Source of the DNA: Tangfeifania diversioriginum
Lineage (GTDB): Bacteria > Bacteroidota > Bacteroidia > Bacteroidales > Prolixibacteraceae
Direction: 5' to 3'
Assembly: GCA_945873105.1 (NCBI GenBank)
Contig: CAMCBW010000032.1
Location: 1-64,000, forward strand
Length of the DNA stretch: 64,000 bases
Under the pieces are notes generated by a model. The model ran no database searches, was not told the DNA's origin, and saw only the letters and a program-made list of their open reading frames with translations. Position numbers and translations under genes: made by a program. Below, one piece after another: positions 45,501-52,755 of the stretch (its first letter is position 1; each line of letters begins with the position of its first letter).

Positions 45501-46052
45501 CTTCTGAATCTCATGTGAGGTCCTGAATCCATCGAAGAAGTTGAGGAAAGGAACACGTGTTTTAAGCGTAGCCAGGTGGGCCACCCCGCTAAGATCCATG
45601 GTCTCCTGTACGGATCCCGAGGCAAGCATGGCAAAACCGGTTTGACGACAAGCGTAAACATCACTGTGGTCGCCGAAGATCGAAAGGGCATGTCCGGCCA
45701 GGGCACGTGCGCTAACATGGAAGACGGTCGGCAACAATTCACCGGCAATCTTGTACATGTTGGGGATCATCAGCAACAGTCCCTGTGAAGCAGTGTAGGT
45801 AGTTGTCAGCGCTCCTGACTGCAGTGAGCCGTGTACGGCGCCAGCAGCGCCCCCTTCACTCTGCATTTCTGTAATACGCATCTTCTGACCAAAAATATTT
45901 TTACGACCATTGGCCGACCATTCATCCACAACTTCAGCCATCGTGGAGGACGGAGTAATCGGATAAATACAGGCCACTTCGCTAAACATGTAGCTGATGT
46001 AAGAGGCTGCGTAGTTACCGTCGCATGTAATAAACTTCTTCTCTTTTGTCAT
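42507..46052 (-). CDS. nifJ: Pyruvate:ferredoxin (flavodoxin) oxidoreductase
   Basis: The 1,181-residue single-chain enzyme has all expected domains: the N-terminal pyrimidine-binding region (ACIYPITPSSTMAEVVDEW), the gamma/transketolase-like parts, two 4Fe-4S clusters in a ferredoxin domain (CIQCNQCSYVCP and CTGCGNCADVCP), and a C-terminal TPP-binding region with further cluster cysteines (ACAGCGETPY, NATGCSSIYGG, GDGWAYDIGYGGLDH, NTGGQASKST). It converts pyruvate and CoA to acetyl-CoA, CO2 and reduced ferredoxin in the cytoplasm, which points to anaerobic metabolism. It is monocistronic and ends at the shared terminator. Symbol por is equally used. Confidence 0.96.
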   Translation of the reverse strand: MTKEKKFITCDGNYAASYISYMFSEVACIYPITPSSTMAEVVDEWSANGRKNIFGQKMRITEMQSEGGAAGAVHGSLQSGALTTTYTASQGLLLMIPNMYKIAGELLPTVFHVSARALAGHALSIFGDHSDVYACRQTGFAMLASGSVQETMDLSGVAHLATLKTRVPFLNFFDGFRTSHEIQKIQPMDQEKIAALIDQDALASFRNRALNPEHPVTRGTAQNPDIFFQAKEACNPFYDAVPDVVEAYMQEITKITGREYHPFTYYGAKDAENVIVAMGSVTETIREVIDYLNAQGNKYGLVSVHLYRPFATKYFFNVMPSTVKKITVLDRTKEPGANGDPLYLDVRDVFYGKENCPIIVGGRYGLGSKDVTPSQIIAVYKNMEMKEPKGKFTIGIVDDVTFTSLPLLPEIKVSADDIYEAKFYGLGSDGTVGANKNSIKIIGSATDKYCQAYFAYDSKKSGGFTASHLRFGDSPIRSTYLITTPDFVACHVQAYIHLYDVLKGLKKGGSFLLNTIWEEDEVKKRLPNSMKKYLAENEIKFYTINGTKLAVDLGLGNRTNTIMQAAFFKITNVIPFELAIDQMKKAIVKSYGMKGEQIVNMNFAAVDAGGNNVTKIEVPKEWAKLTGEAEVADDDRPDFIRRAVDVINAQKGDDLPVSIFKGIEDGTFPAGTTAFEKRGIAVDVPEWIDNNCIQCNQCSYVCPHAAIRPFLISEEEMAKLPEGTTGVKANGKQYAGLQFRIQVSPYDCTGCGNCADVCPSKEKALIMKPLESQLENVPRWNAIDKYVTYKDKLAEKDKNIKNSQFAQPLFEFSGACAGCGETPYIKLITQLFGERMMVANATGCSSIYGGSAPATSYTSNKESGHGPAWANSLFEDNAEYGFGMAEGISFSRDRIAEIMNTAMAAGVSAEETEAFKEWLENREDAAGSEAATAKVLAALTGKNEKYAMELVSLKQYMIKKSVWIFGGDGWAYDIGYGGLDHVMAAGQNVNILVLDTEVYSNTGGQASKSTPIGAVAKFAASGKRIRKKDLGVIAMSYGYVYVAQVAMGANQAQYLKTIREAEAYPGPSLIIAYSPCIAHGLRSMGRTQEEEKLAVECGYWHLYRYNPQLEDEGKNPFQLDSKEPDWSKFQEYLNGEVRYTALKKSFPKEADELFKAAEENAQWRYRSYQRMNRSDWNMGAE

Positions 46053-46109
46053 TTGTTTTGCATTAATGAATTAATTTTCTCTTTATCTAAATTTTATATC
46101 TCTATTTAT

Positions 46110-46153
46110 AAAGTGCCTAGAGTGCCTAGAGTGAACTAAAGTGCCTAAAGTAT
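46110..46153. repeat. AAAGTGCCT-family short-period repeat
   Basis: Words AAAGTGCCT, AGAGTGCCT, AGAGTGAACT, AAAGTGCCT and AAAGTATTT run in tandem upstream of nifJ. Same family as 16710, 17527, 47496 and 47600. Confidence 0.8.
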
Positions 46154-46166
46154 TTCGTCCACTTCC

Positions 46167-46214
46167 AAATTGTTCGTCTCTCCGTTTCTCCGTCTCTCTG
46201 TTTCTCCGTCTCTC
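46167..46214. repeat. TCTCCGTT/TCTCTGTT short-period repeat tract
   Basis: 8-bp words TCTCCGTT, TCTCCGTC and TCTCTGTT are repeated in tandem up to the stop codon of the AAA/DUF4143 gene. The complementary words occur inside mutL at 38658-38700. Confidence 0.8.
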
Positions 46215-47414
46215 TCAATAAAGGAACCCAAACAACCACAAGGGTATCACATTCCCTTCGCCGGTTTCGATCATGTCGGCAGCAGCAAAGCAATGCTCTC
46301 CCTCTGCCTGTGTGTATTTCCCTCCAACAATGAATTCATATTGATTGTTCACCCGGAAATCAAATTGTTTGGAGGATTTCACGGTATGCTGGTAACCAAC
46401 CTGGTTGTAAAAGAAGGTGGTACGCAAATTTCGGTTGTTGATGTTATCGGGAGCGATGATGTGAAGTAGGTTGGTATTGTGCAGATATACAACTTCAGGC
46501 TTCTGTAGCTGTCCGTTGTTTCCATTTTCAAAAAGCAGATCGATCAGCCTTGCATCCTTCAGGTAGTTCAGGTAATTCAGAACCGTCGTACGGGAAGTCT
46601 CTATCTCGGCACTGATCTTGCTGACGTTGGGAGAGAATGGCATCTGTGCCCCAATTAGTTGCAGTAATTTTCGCAATTTGGGGAGGTATTTCAACTCGAT
46701 CTGGTTGAGGTAAGTCACATCAATTTCCAGTGCCAGGTTGATATGCCGGAGCAAGCTCTCACTGTAAAATTCGTGGTTTCTGATAAAATAGGGATAGAAG
46801 CCACTTTTAAGGTATTCGGGGAAATAGGCCAAAGGCCGCACTTCCCGGATGATTTCGGGCACAATCTCCTTGTGACTTGCCAGGATATCGGTAAGCGAAA
46901 GTTTTCTGAAATTGCTGCCGGTCTTGAAATTCAAGAATTCCCGAAAGGAGAGACCCTCGAGGTGATAAATGTGGGCGATATCCTTCAGGTTGCCGTTGCC
47001 TTCAAATATGCGCAAAACCGGAGAGCTGCTGAAAATAAGCTGTAATTCAGGAAGTTCATCGTAACACTGCCGTAACTCATTCGACCATTCCGGATATTTG
47101 TGGATCTGATCGAGTACCAGCACTTTGCCCCCACGCTTGTAAAATTCGTCAGCGAAAGAGAAGATCCTGCGCTTTGAAAAATAGAAATCGTTGAGGTTTA
47201 CGTAAAGGCAATCACGCGAATCACCATACTTTTCCCGAATAAAGTTGAGCAGAAAGGTGGTTTTGCCTACTCCACGAAACCCTTTGATGCCAATTACACG
47301 GGCGTTCCAGTCGATCTCATGGTAGAGTTCCCTGGCGATCCAACCGTCTCCGGCATTGACCAAAAGTTTGTGTGATTCGAAAAAATGCTCCACTTCAATT
47401 TGTATGAGGTACAA
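46215..47414 (-). CDS. AAA_14/DUF4143 family ATPase
   Basis: This 399-residue protein has an N-terminal P-loop ATPase (Walker A GIKGFRGVGKTTFLL, Walker B KVLVLDQIHKYPEW, where DQ replaces the usual DE) and a C-terminal DUF4143 winged-helix/nuclease-like region (ISAEIETSRTTVLNYLNYLKDARLI, FFYNQVGYQH). The family is common in prokaryotes, frequently horizontally acquired, and its function is poorly known. No ATG is available near the start; TTG 47414 or GTG 47393 are candidates. Short-period repeats of the same family (46110 and 47496) lie on both sides, so it may have arrived or been duplicated with them. Confidence 0.8.
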   Translation of the reverse strand: MYLIQIEVEHFFESHKLLVNAGDGWIARELYHEIDWNARVIGIKGFRGVGKTTFLLNFIREKYGDSRDCLYVNLNDFYFSKRRIFSFADEFYKRGGKVLVLDQIHKYPEWSNELRQCYDELPELQLIFSSSPVLRIFEGNGNLKDIAHIYHLEGLSFREFLNFKTGSNFRKLSLTDILASHKEIVPEIIREVRPLAYFPEYLKSGFYPYFIRNHEFYSESLLRHINLALEIDVTYLNQIELKYLPKLRKLLQLIGAQMPFSPNVSKISAEIETSRTTVLNYLNYLKDARLIDLLFENGNNGQLQKPEVVYLHNTNLLHIIAPDNINNRNLRTTFFYNQVGYQHTVKSSKQFDFRVNNQYEFIVGGKYTQAEGEHCFAAADMIETGEGNVIPLWLFGFLY

Positions 47415-47495
47415 AAATAAGCAGAATTCACAGAATAATGTAATCTCTATGTGACAATTTACGCGAATGAGTGTTATTTATACTTTTTAAAAATA

Positions 47496-47541
47496 AAAGT
47501 GCCTAGAGTGAACTAAATTGACTAAAGTGTCTAGAGTACTT
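47496..47541. repeat. AAAGTGCCT-family short-period repeat
   Basis: Words AAAGTGCCT, AGAGTGAACT, AAATTGACT, AAAGTGTCT and AGAGTACTT run in tandem upstream of the ATPase gene. Confidence 0.75.
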
Positions 47542-47597
47542 ACGTTCCAATCAAGATTTTCTGCGATTTATGACGCACAATTATGCACTCCAAAATG

Positions 47598-47639
47598 AAA
47601 AAGTGCCTAAAGTTCGGAGACCCCAACTTTAGGCACTTT
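47598..47639 (-). terminator. Probable rho gene terminator built from AAAGTGCCT-family repeat
   Basis: A 15-bp perfect stem (AAAGTGCCTAAAGTT at 47600-47614 and its complement at 47625-47639) with a 10-nt loop is followed on the minus strand by TTTTTC. It lies about 30 bp after the rho stop. The words 47640-47665 between stem and stop belong to the same repeat family. Confidence 0.65.
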
Positions 47640-47668
47640 AGTTCACTCTAGTGCACTTTAGTCACTTC

Positions 47669-49528
47669 TTAATTGGAATTCATGGAGATGATAAACTCTT
47701 CGTTCGAATTAGTTTTGGAGAGTCTGTCGCGCACAAATTCCATGGCTTCCACCGAATTCATGCCATTGAGGAAATTGCGCAGTATCCATATTTTATCAAG
47801 CATAGCTTTCTCAAGCAGCAGGTCTTCGCGACGGGTGCTTGAGGCCAGGATGTCGACAGACGGGAATACCCTCCTGTTGGAAAGTTTGCGGTCGAGCTGC
47901 AACTCCATGTTGCCGGTTCCCTTGAACTCTTCGAAGATGACATCATCCATTTTGGATCCTGTATCTGTCAAAGCAGTCGCAAGTATGGTAAGTGATCCGC
48001 CCTCTTCAATGTTACGCGCTGCCCCGAAGAACCGTTTGGGCTTGTGCAGTGCATTGGCATCTACACCACCCGACAGTACCTTGCCGGATGCGGGAGCGAC
48101 AGTATTGTATGCGCGCGCCAATCGGGTAATTGAATCCAGTAGGATTACCACATCATGGCCACATTCGACCAATCTTTTGGCTTTCTCGAGTACCATGTTG
48201 GCAATGCGGACATGACGCTCTGCTGGCTCATCGAAGGTGGAGGAGATGACCTCTGCGTTGACGCTTCTGGCCATGTCGGTTACCTCTTCAGGACGTTCAT
48301 CAATCAGCAGGATAATCATATAGACTTCCGGATGGTTGGCCGCAATCGCATTGGCGATATCTTTCAAAAGCATCGTTTTGCCAGTTTTTGGCTGGGCGAC
48401 GATCAGTCCACGTTGTCCTTTCCCAATAGGGGCAAACATGTCTACAACTCTGGAAGAAATGCTGCTGGATTTGCCTGCGATGTTGAACTTCTCGTCAGGG
48501 AAGAGGGGGGTAAGGTGTTCGAACGGAACCCTGTCGCGGATGTATTCCGGACTACGGCCATTGATCTCCACAACTTTTACGAGGGGGAAATATTTTTCAC
48601 CCTCTTTGGGAGGACGAATTATGCCATGCACCGTGTCCCCGGTTTTCAAACCAAAGAGTTTGATTTGTGACTGTGAAACATAGATGTCATCCGGTGAGGT
48701 AAGGTAGTTGTAATCTGATGAACGAAGGAATCCATATCCCTCCTGCATGATCTCCAGTACACCCGTCTGGTTGATCACTCCTTCAAAATCGTACGCTTTT
48801 TCAGCTTCTTTGGCCTCTGCTGGCTTTTGCTGGGTAGGTTGCTGCCCATTGCCATTTTTGGGAGGGAAAGATGGGTTGGAAGGGTTGGACGAAAACTCTT
48901 TTTTCTGGATGTTTTTAATAATGGGCGCCCTTTTCTCCTCAGGACGGGCCTCAGTAACCTCTCCTTCCGGTTTTACCAGTGCTCCTTCTTCAATTTCCGG
49001 AGACTCTTCAGGAGCGGTAATTACAGAGCTGACAGAAAGTATGGCAGATTCGCTGCGCAAAACTCTGGGCCTGCGTTCTTTGTGATTGACCGATTCTTTT
49101 TTAGCTTTTTCCCCTTTGTGGTGGAAGGGCTTTGATGCTGGTGCCTGTTCTGCCGGAGTTTCATTGTTTGGAGCAGTAGAAGACTCTTTTCCCAGAGCAG
49201 GGGTAACCTGGTCTTGTTCAGCAACGGGAAGCAGAGGTGCTTCAGCAATGGCAGCATCTCCGGTTTTTTTGACAATGCGAATTATTTTCTTTTCGGAAGG
49301 TGCCTTCATGTCCACTTTTACCTTGGGAGGTTTGGGGGCAGGCCTTTCGGATGGTGCAGTTTTCTTTTCAGGCGTTTTTACAACAGAATCCCTAATGGCC
49401 TGCGTGTCAAGGATAATGTAAATAAGGTCTTGTTTTTTGAAAGACTCGATGCGCTTAATATTTAGTTCTTTGCCTATTTCGCGCAATTCCGGCAAGAGTT
49501 TCTTGCTCAGTTCAAGGATGTCGTACAT
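47669..49528 (-). CDS. rho: Transcription termination factor Rho with long N-terminal insert
   Basis: The 619-residue protein starts with the Rho N-terminal helical domain ([18 protein letters not shown]). About 190 residues (60-245) of Lys/Glu/Pro/Ala-rich low complexity follow, then the RNA-binding cold-shock fold ([39 protein letters not shown]) and the ATPase ring (Walker [57 protein letters not shown]). E. coli Rho has 419 residues, so the insert accounts for the extra length. Rho ends transcription and limits antisense RNA. It is divergent from rpoD across a 630-bp AT-rich region. Confidence 0.96.
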   Translation of the reverse strand: MYDILELSKKLLPELREIGKELNIKRIESFKKQDLIYIILDTQAIRDSVVKTPEKKTAPSERPAPKPPKVKVDMKAPSEKKIIRIVKKTGDAAIAEAPLLPVAEQDQVTPALGKESSTAPNNETPAEQAPASKPFHHKGEKAKKESVNHKERRPRVLRSESAILSVSSVITAPEESPEIEEGALVKPEGEVTEARPEEKRAPIIKNIQKKEFSSNPSNPSFPPKNGNGQQPTQQKPAEAKEAEKAYDFEGVINQTGVLEIMQEGYGFLRSSDYNYLTSPDDIYVSQSQIKLFGLKTGDTVHGIIRPPKEGEKYFPLVKVVEINGRSPEYIRDRVPFEHLTPLFPDEKFNIAGKSSSISSRVVDMFAPIGKGQRGLIVAQPKTGKTMLLKDIANAIAANHPEVYMIILLIDERPEEVTDMARSVNAEVISSTFDEPAERHVRIANMVLEKAKRLVECGHDVVILLDSITRLARAYNTVAPASGKVLSGGVDANALHKPKRFFGAARNIEEGGSLTILATALTDTGSKMDDVIFEEFKGTGNMELQLDRKLSNRRVFPSVDILASSTRREDLLLEKAMLDKIWILRNFLNGMNSVEAMEFVRDRLSKTNSNEEFIISMNSN

Positions 49529-50158
49529 GATTTTTGTTGATTTGTAATCAAAACAGATGTTGCAATAAACAACAAGTTGCTTAAGATTTTTATACTATAA
49601 TAAAATAACTTAGGAAGAGATAACAGGGATATTTTGAAGATACTGTGTCAGATCGCTAATCTTAATCCGTCGCAAATGTAACCATAAGATTTTAATTCAC
49701 AAAAATGATTCACTTGAAAAATGAATTTTTGGATGATTATGGGCAGAAAAATGAGATTTTGTTGTAACTAGAAAGCGTTTATTCAGGTGGATTTTTTAAA
49801 AAATGGCAAATTTGAGTTAAAAAATGGACGAAGATGCTTGTTTTTTATTTCCATCTGGTTTTTATTGTAAAAAATCCATAAAAAAATATAAAACATAATT
49901 TTTAGTCATTCTGTTCGCTTTTGGCTCAACCGTGTTTACGAAGTTAACTAAATGTATTTTTTGTGTTTTATATTGGTCAGGAATGCATGGATATAATAGT
50001 TAAATTATTGACTGTCTGATGAAATAATTGTTTTAATATTTCCAATCCTCCTTTTTTTGAAGTAATATTGTTGTAATCTCAATTGTCAAAATTGTCAGTT
50101 TTTAGACTGTAATTGGTGCTTCTTATTTTTATTGCCGGAGCGGTTCAAAAGTTAACTT
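49529..50158. other. rho-rpoD divergent regulatory region
   Basis: This 630-bp AT-rich gap between rho (minus) and the sigma-factor gene (plus) has no credible gene. It contains a good rho promoter (listed separately) that would give a leader of about 140 nt. No clear TTTG/TAnnTTTG pair was found for the sigma-factor gene. Homopolymeric A and T runs are frequent (49795-49900). Confidence 0.7.
49673..49703 (-). promoter_or_regulatory. Probable rho promoter
   Basis: On the plus strand, CAAATGTA (49673-49680; TACATTTG on the minus strand, a match to TAnnTTTG) is preceded by CAAA (49700-49703; TTTG on the minus strand) at exactly 19 bp spacing, matching the Bacteroidota -7/-33 consensus. Confidence 0.55.
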
Positions 50159-51028
50159 ATGAGACAGCTCAGGATTATCAAACAAGTTACCAACAGGGAG
50201 GCTGCATCTTTGGATAAATACCTCCTGGAAATTGGTAAGATCAGACTACTTAGTAGTGAAGATGAAATCTATTTGGCACAACAAATCAGGGATGGTAGCC
50301 ACCTGGCACTTGATGCCTTGGTTAAATCCAACCTGAGGTTTGTTATTTCGGTAGCCAAGCAGTACCAAAACCAAGGTCTTCCGCTCTCCGACCTGATCAA
50401 TGAGGGGAACCTTGGATTGATCAAGGCTGCACAAAAGTTCGATGCAACGAAAGGATTCAAATTTATCTCCTATGCGGTCTGGTGGATAAGGCAGGCGATC
50501 CTGCAAGCCTTGGCGGAACAGGCCAGATTGGTGAAGTTGCCACAAAACAAAGTGGGAACTTTTAACCGGATCAACCGTGTTTTTTCCAGGTTGGAACAGG
50601 AGTTTCAAAGGGATCCAACTGCAGAAGAGATTGCTGAAATTCTGAAAATGAATGTATTTTTGGTAGATCAGTCCTTGCAAAGTTCAGGGTTTCATCTGTC
50701 TCTGGACGCCCCTCTTTTTGGTGATGAGGAAAATGAAAACAGTCAGTATGATTTATATAAAAATGAATTTTCACCCAGTCCCGACAATGACTTGTTAGAA
50801 ACATCCCTTAAAATTGAGATTGAACGACTGTTGTGCAAATTGGATTGCCGCGAGGCAGCCATTCTCTCCTCCTTCTACGGATTAAATGGAAAGCAGGCTC
50901 TTGCACTTGATGAAATAAGTATCAAATTTGGATTAACCCGCGAACGGGTTAGGCAGATCAGAGACAATAGTATCAGAAAATTAAAGAACATCCAATTTCT
51001 AACAATTTTAAAACCTTTCCTCGGCTAA
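50159..51028 (+). CDS. rpoD: Primary RNA polymerase sigma factor, short Bacteroidota type
   Basis: The 289-residue sigma-70 lacks the long region 1.1 and the non-conserved insert, as is typical for the primary sigma (SigA/RpoD) of this phylum. It starts with RQLRIIKQVTNREAASLDKY (usual for the group) and shows regions 1.2-2 (LAQQIRDGSHLALDALVKSN, LSDLINEGNLGLIKAAQKFD, FISYAVWWIRQAI), region 3 and region 4 with its helix-turn-helix (LDEISIKFGLTRERVRQIR). It reads promoters with TTTG and TAnnTTTG elements, such as the one in front of ssrA. The rpe gene follows after 47 bp. Confidence 0.95.
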   Translation: MRQLRIIKQVTNREAASLDKYLLEIGKIRLLSSEDEIYLAQQIRDGSHLALDALVKSNLRFVISVAKQYQNQGLPLSDLINEGNLGLIKAAQKFDATKGFKFISYAVWWIRQAILQALAEQARLVKLPQNKVGTFNRINRVFSRLEQEFQRDPTAEEIAEILKMNVFLVDQSLQSSGFHLSLDAPLFGDEENENSQYDLYKNEFSPSPDNDLLETSLKIEIERLLCKLDCREAAILSSFYGLNGKQALALDEISIKFGLTRERVRQIRDNSIRKLKNIQFLTILKPFLG

Positions 51029-51075
51029 CATCTAAATTAAACAGGCTATATTTGTTCTTCCAAATAATACCTGTA

Positions 51076-51726
51076 GTGAAACGATTGATTGCACCCTCAC
51101 TTTTAGCGGCTGACTTTACAAAACTTGGTGAAGAGATCCGAATGGTCAATGAGAGCCAGGCAGACTGGATTCATTGTGATGTCATGGATGGGAACTTTGT
51201 CCCCAACATCTCATTTGGGCTTCCTGTCATTGCGCAAATAAAGAAAATTGCAGAGAAGCCTGTCGATGTTCACCTGATGATCACCGATCCTGACAGATAC
51301 CTGGAACGTTTCAAAGAGGCTGGTGCAGATATCCTTACTGTCCACTATGAAGCTTGCCCTCATCTTCACCGGACCGTTGGGGCCATCCGTGAACTGGGGA
51401 TGAAAGCCGGTGTTGCACTCAATCCGCACACCCCGGTGCAGATGCTGATTGATATCATGCGCGATGTCGACATGGTACTGCTGATGTCTGTTAATCCTGG
51501 GTTTGGAGGACAAAAATTTATTCAGGGTAGTTACAAGAGATTGGCAACACTTCGTCAGATGGTCAACACCCTTTCACCCGATTGCTTGATTCAGGTGGAT
51601 GGAGGGGTCAATCTGGATACAGGCAGGCAACTCTTTTTGACAGGCGCTGATGTACTGGTAGCAGGTAATTTTGTCTTCTCAGCACCAGATCCCAAGGCAA
51701 CCATTGCGGCTTTGAAGAATTGCTGA
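51076..51726 (+). CDS. rpe: Ribulose-phosphate 3-epimerase
   Basis: The 216-residue TIM-barrel shows all the family landmarks: VKRLIAPSLLAADFTKLGEE at the start, IHCDVMDGNFVPNISFG (metal ligands His, Asp), VDVHLMI (His), MSVNPGFGGQKF and QVDGGV. It interconverts ribulose 5-phosphate and xylulose 5-phosphate in the pentose phosphate pathway. GTG 51076 is chosen because it matches the family N-terminus; the TTG at 51052 would add eight residues. The ssrA promoter overlaps its last codons. Confidence 0.95.
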   Translation: MKRLIAPSLLAADFTKLGEEIRMVNESQADWIHCDVMDGNFVPNISFGLPVIAQIKKIAEKPVDVHLMITDPDRYLERFKEAGADILTVHYEACPHLHRTVGAIRELGMKAGVALNPHTPVQMLIDIMRDVDMVLLMSVNPGFGGQKFIQGSYKRLATLRQMVNTLSPDCLIQVDGGVNLDTGRQLFLTGADVLVAGNFVFSAPDPKATIAALKNC

Positions 51727-51741
51727 ATTGTTCTATCTTTG
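51711..51741 (+). promoter_or_regulatory. ssrA promoter
   Basis: TTTG (51711-51714) and TATCTTTG (51734-51741) are separated by 19 bp, a full match to TTTG-N19-TAnnTTTG. The mature tmRNA start lies 10 bp downstream. The -33 box is inside the end of rpe. Confidence 0.75.
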
Positions 51742-51750
51742 CCTCCCCAT

Positions 51751-52142
51751 GGGGCTGACCGGTTTTGACAGCGGGCAGAAGAGGTATGTAAGCATGCCGG
51801 GCATTGAGTTTTGGCCCGTAAATCTTAAGACTCAAACAATTAGTTGGCGCAGATAACTACGCTCTTGCCGCTTAATCAACCAAAGGTTGATCTGCTAATC
51901 CGGTATTAGATACTGGAGCGAGACATCTCCCGGGTGCCATGTCCTGAAGCGGCCCGACCCGGAGGTGCAGATAAATCGGGAATAGTCAGGGGATTACTCC
52001 GCTTCCCTGGCGAAACAACTGGAGTTAAGATGACAGTCGGTGGCCTCGAGCCAGTTGTCGTTCGAAAATCAAATCAAGGCTAAGCATGGAGAAAGCGTAT
52101 TGCTTCCTCGTTTGGACAGGGGTTCGACTCCCCTCAGCTCCA
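51751..52142 (+). ncRNA. ssrA: Transfer-messenger RNA (tmRNA)
   Basis: The 392-nt gene begins GGGGCTGACCGGTTTTGACA and ends with a T-arm and acceptor strand (GGGTTCGACTCCCC, then CAGCTCCA). The 5' GGGGCTG pairs with the 3' CAGCTCC as a tRNA-like acceptor stem (one G-U). The tag reading frame at 51845-51874 reads GADNYALAA and stop, with the LAA end needed for tail-specific proteolysis. CCA is not encoded. tmRNA with SmpB rescues stalled ribosomes and tags the nascent peptide. The 3' end is the integration site of a small island: its last 14 nt plus 33 bp downstream are repeated at 53998-54044. Confidence 0.95.
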
Positions 52143-52175
52143 CTTTTTCAAAAAGCAAGTCAAAGCAAACCCCCG
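52129..52175 (+). repeat. attL: 47-bp direct repeat at the ssrA 3' end
   Basis: The 47 bp from the 3' half of the tmRNA T-arm to 33 bp beyond the gene are identical to 53998-54044. Position at a tRNA-like 3' end and the integrase remnant next to it mark a site-specific integration junction. Confidence 0.85.
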
Positions 52176-52202
52176 TAAATGCCACATTTACAGGGGTTTT
52201 TT
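52167..52202 (+). terminator. ssrA terminator at the left (island) junction
   Basis: AAACCCC-(C)-GTAAATG pairs with CATTTAC-(A)-GGGGTTT with a 3-nt loop, followed by T residues. The left arm straddles the end of the attL repeat (52175); the right arm is island sequence. Confidence 0.8.
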
Positions 52203-52238
52203 GTTTTACCACTCCTGCAACAAAAGGCAATTAAATGC

Positions 52239-52294
52239 ACCTTTAAAGGTGGCAAAAAGGGACCACTCACTTTTTTCTGAATTGCCACCTTTTA
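52239..52294. repeat. ACCTTT/AAAGGT inverted repeats near attL
   Basis: A 12-bp perfect palindrome ACCTTTAAAGGT (52239-52250) shares its right half with an inverted repeat AAAGGTGGCA (52245-52254)/TGCCACCTTT (52283-52292). Three copies of the motif within 55 bp of an integration junction suggest arm-type integrase sites or a regulatory site; this is inference. Confidence 0.45.
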
Positions 52295-52385
52295 GGCGCG
52301 TATTGCGCTGTAATGCAGTGTTTTGCGTTTCTAATTCTTTCATATGCAAACTACTTTTATAAACAAAAAATTAAAGGAAATTCGT

Positions 52386-52628
52386 ATGAAAAAGCAGGAA
52401 ACATTCTCAATTCGGTTCTTCGTCAGAAAAAGCAGGGGTGTAAAAGAAGGTCAATCCCCCATTTCTTTAAGGGTTACGGTAAATTCAGAACGAGTGGAGC
52501 TTTCTTTGGGTAAAAGTGATCTCTATGCAATAATTATTCATTTTTATGTTGGTGCGATGGAATATACGATAAGTACTAAATTACATCCTTTCAATCTCAT
52601 TTTCCTCCTTGCAATATTCAACAGTTGA
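52386..52628 (+). pseudogene. Truncated tyrosine recombinase (N-terminal arm-binding domain only)
   Basis: The first about 44 codons (MKKQETFSIRFFVRKSRGV, SPISLRVTVNSERVELSLGK) match the N-terminal arm-DNA-binding segment of Bacteroidota tyrosine integrases. After about 52517 the homology stops and the frame runs through unrelated hydrophobic sequence to a stop at 52628. The core-binding and catalytic (R-H-R-Y) domains are missing. Position just inside attL and orientation match a classical integrase gene at an ssrA integration site. It is a decayed remnant, with a deletion between it and the Fic promoter. Confidence 0.7.
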
Positions 52629-52663
52629 TTCTGGATTTGTCTTATGCCACGAAAGTCAAACGA

Positions 52664-52746
52664 GTGTAAAATTTACTTCGAAGTGATCAACGAGAGTAAA
52701 TAATTACTAAATTTACCCTTGTTTTTATGACAGGTGTAAAATTTAC
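52664..52746. promoter_or_regulatory. Repeated GTGTAAAATTTAC operator-like sites upstream of fic
   Basis: GTGTAAAATTTAC occurs at 52664-52676 and 52734-52746, with related forms (GAGTAAATAATTAC, TAAATTTAC) between them. The last copy ends 9 bp before the fic start codon. The repeated, partly palindromic sites suggest binding of a regulator, possibly the winged-helix domain of the Fic protein itself. No protein binding is shown by the sequence. Confidence 0.45.
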
Positions 52747-52755
52747 CTTTGAGTT

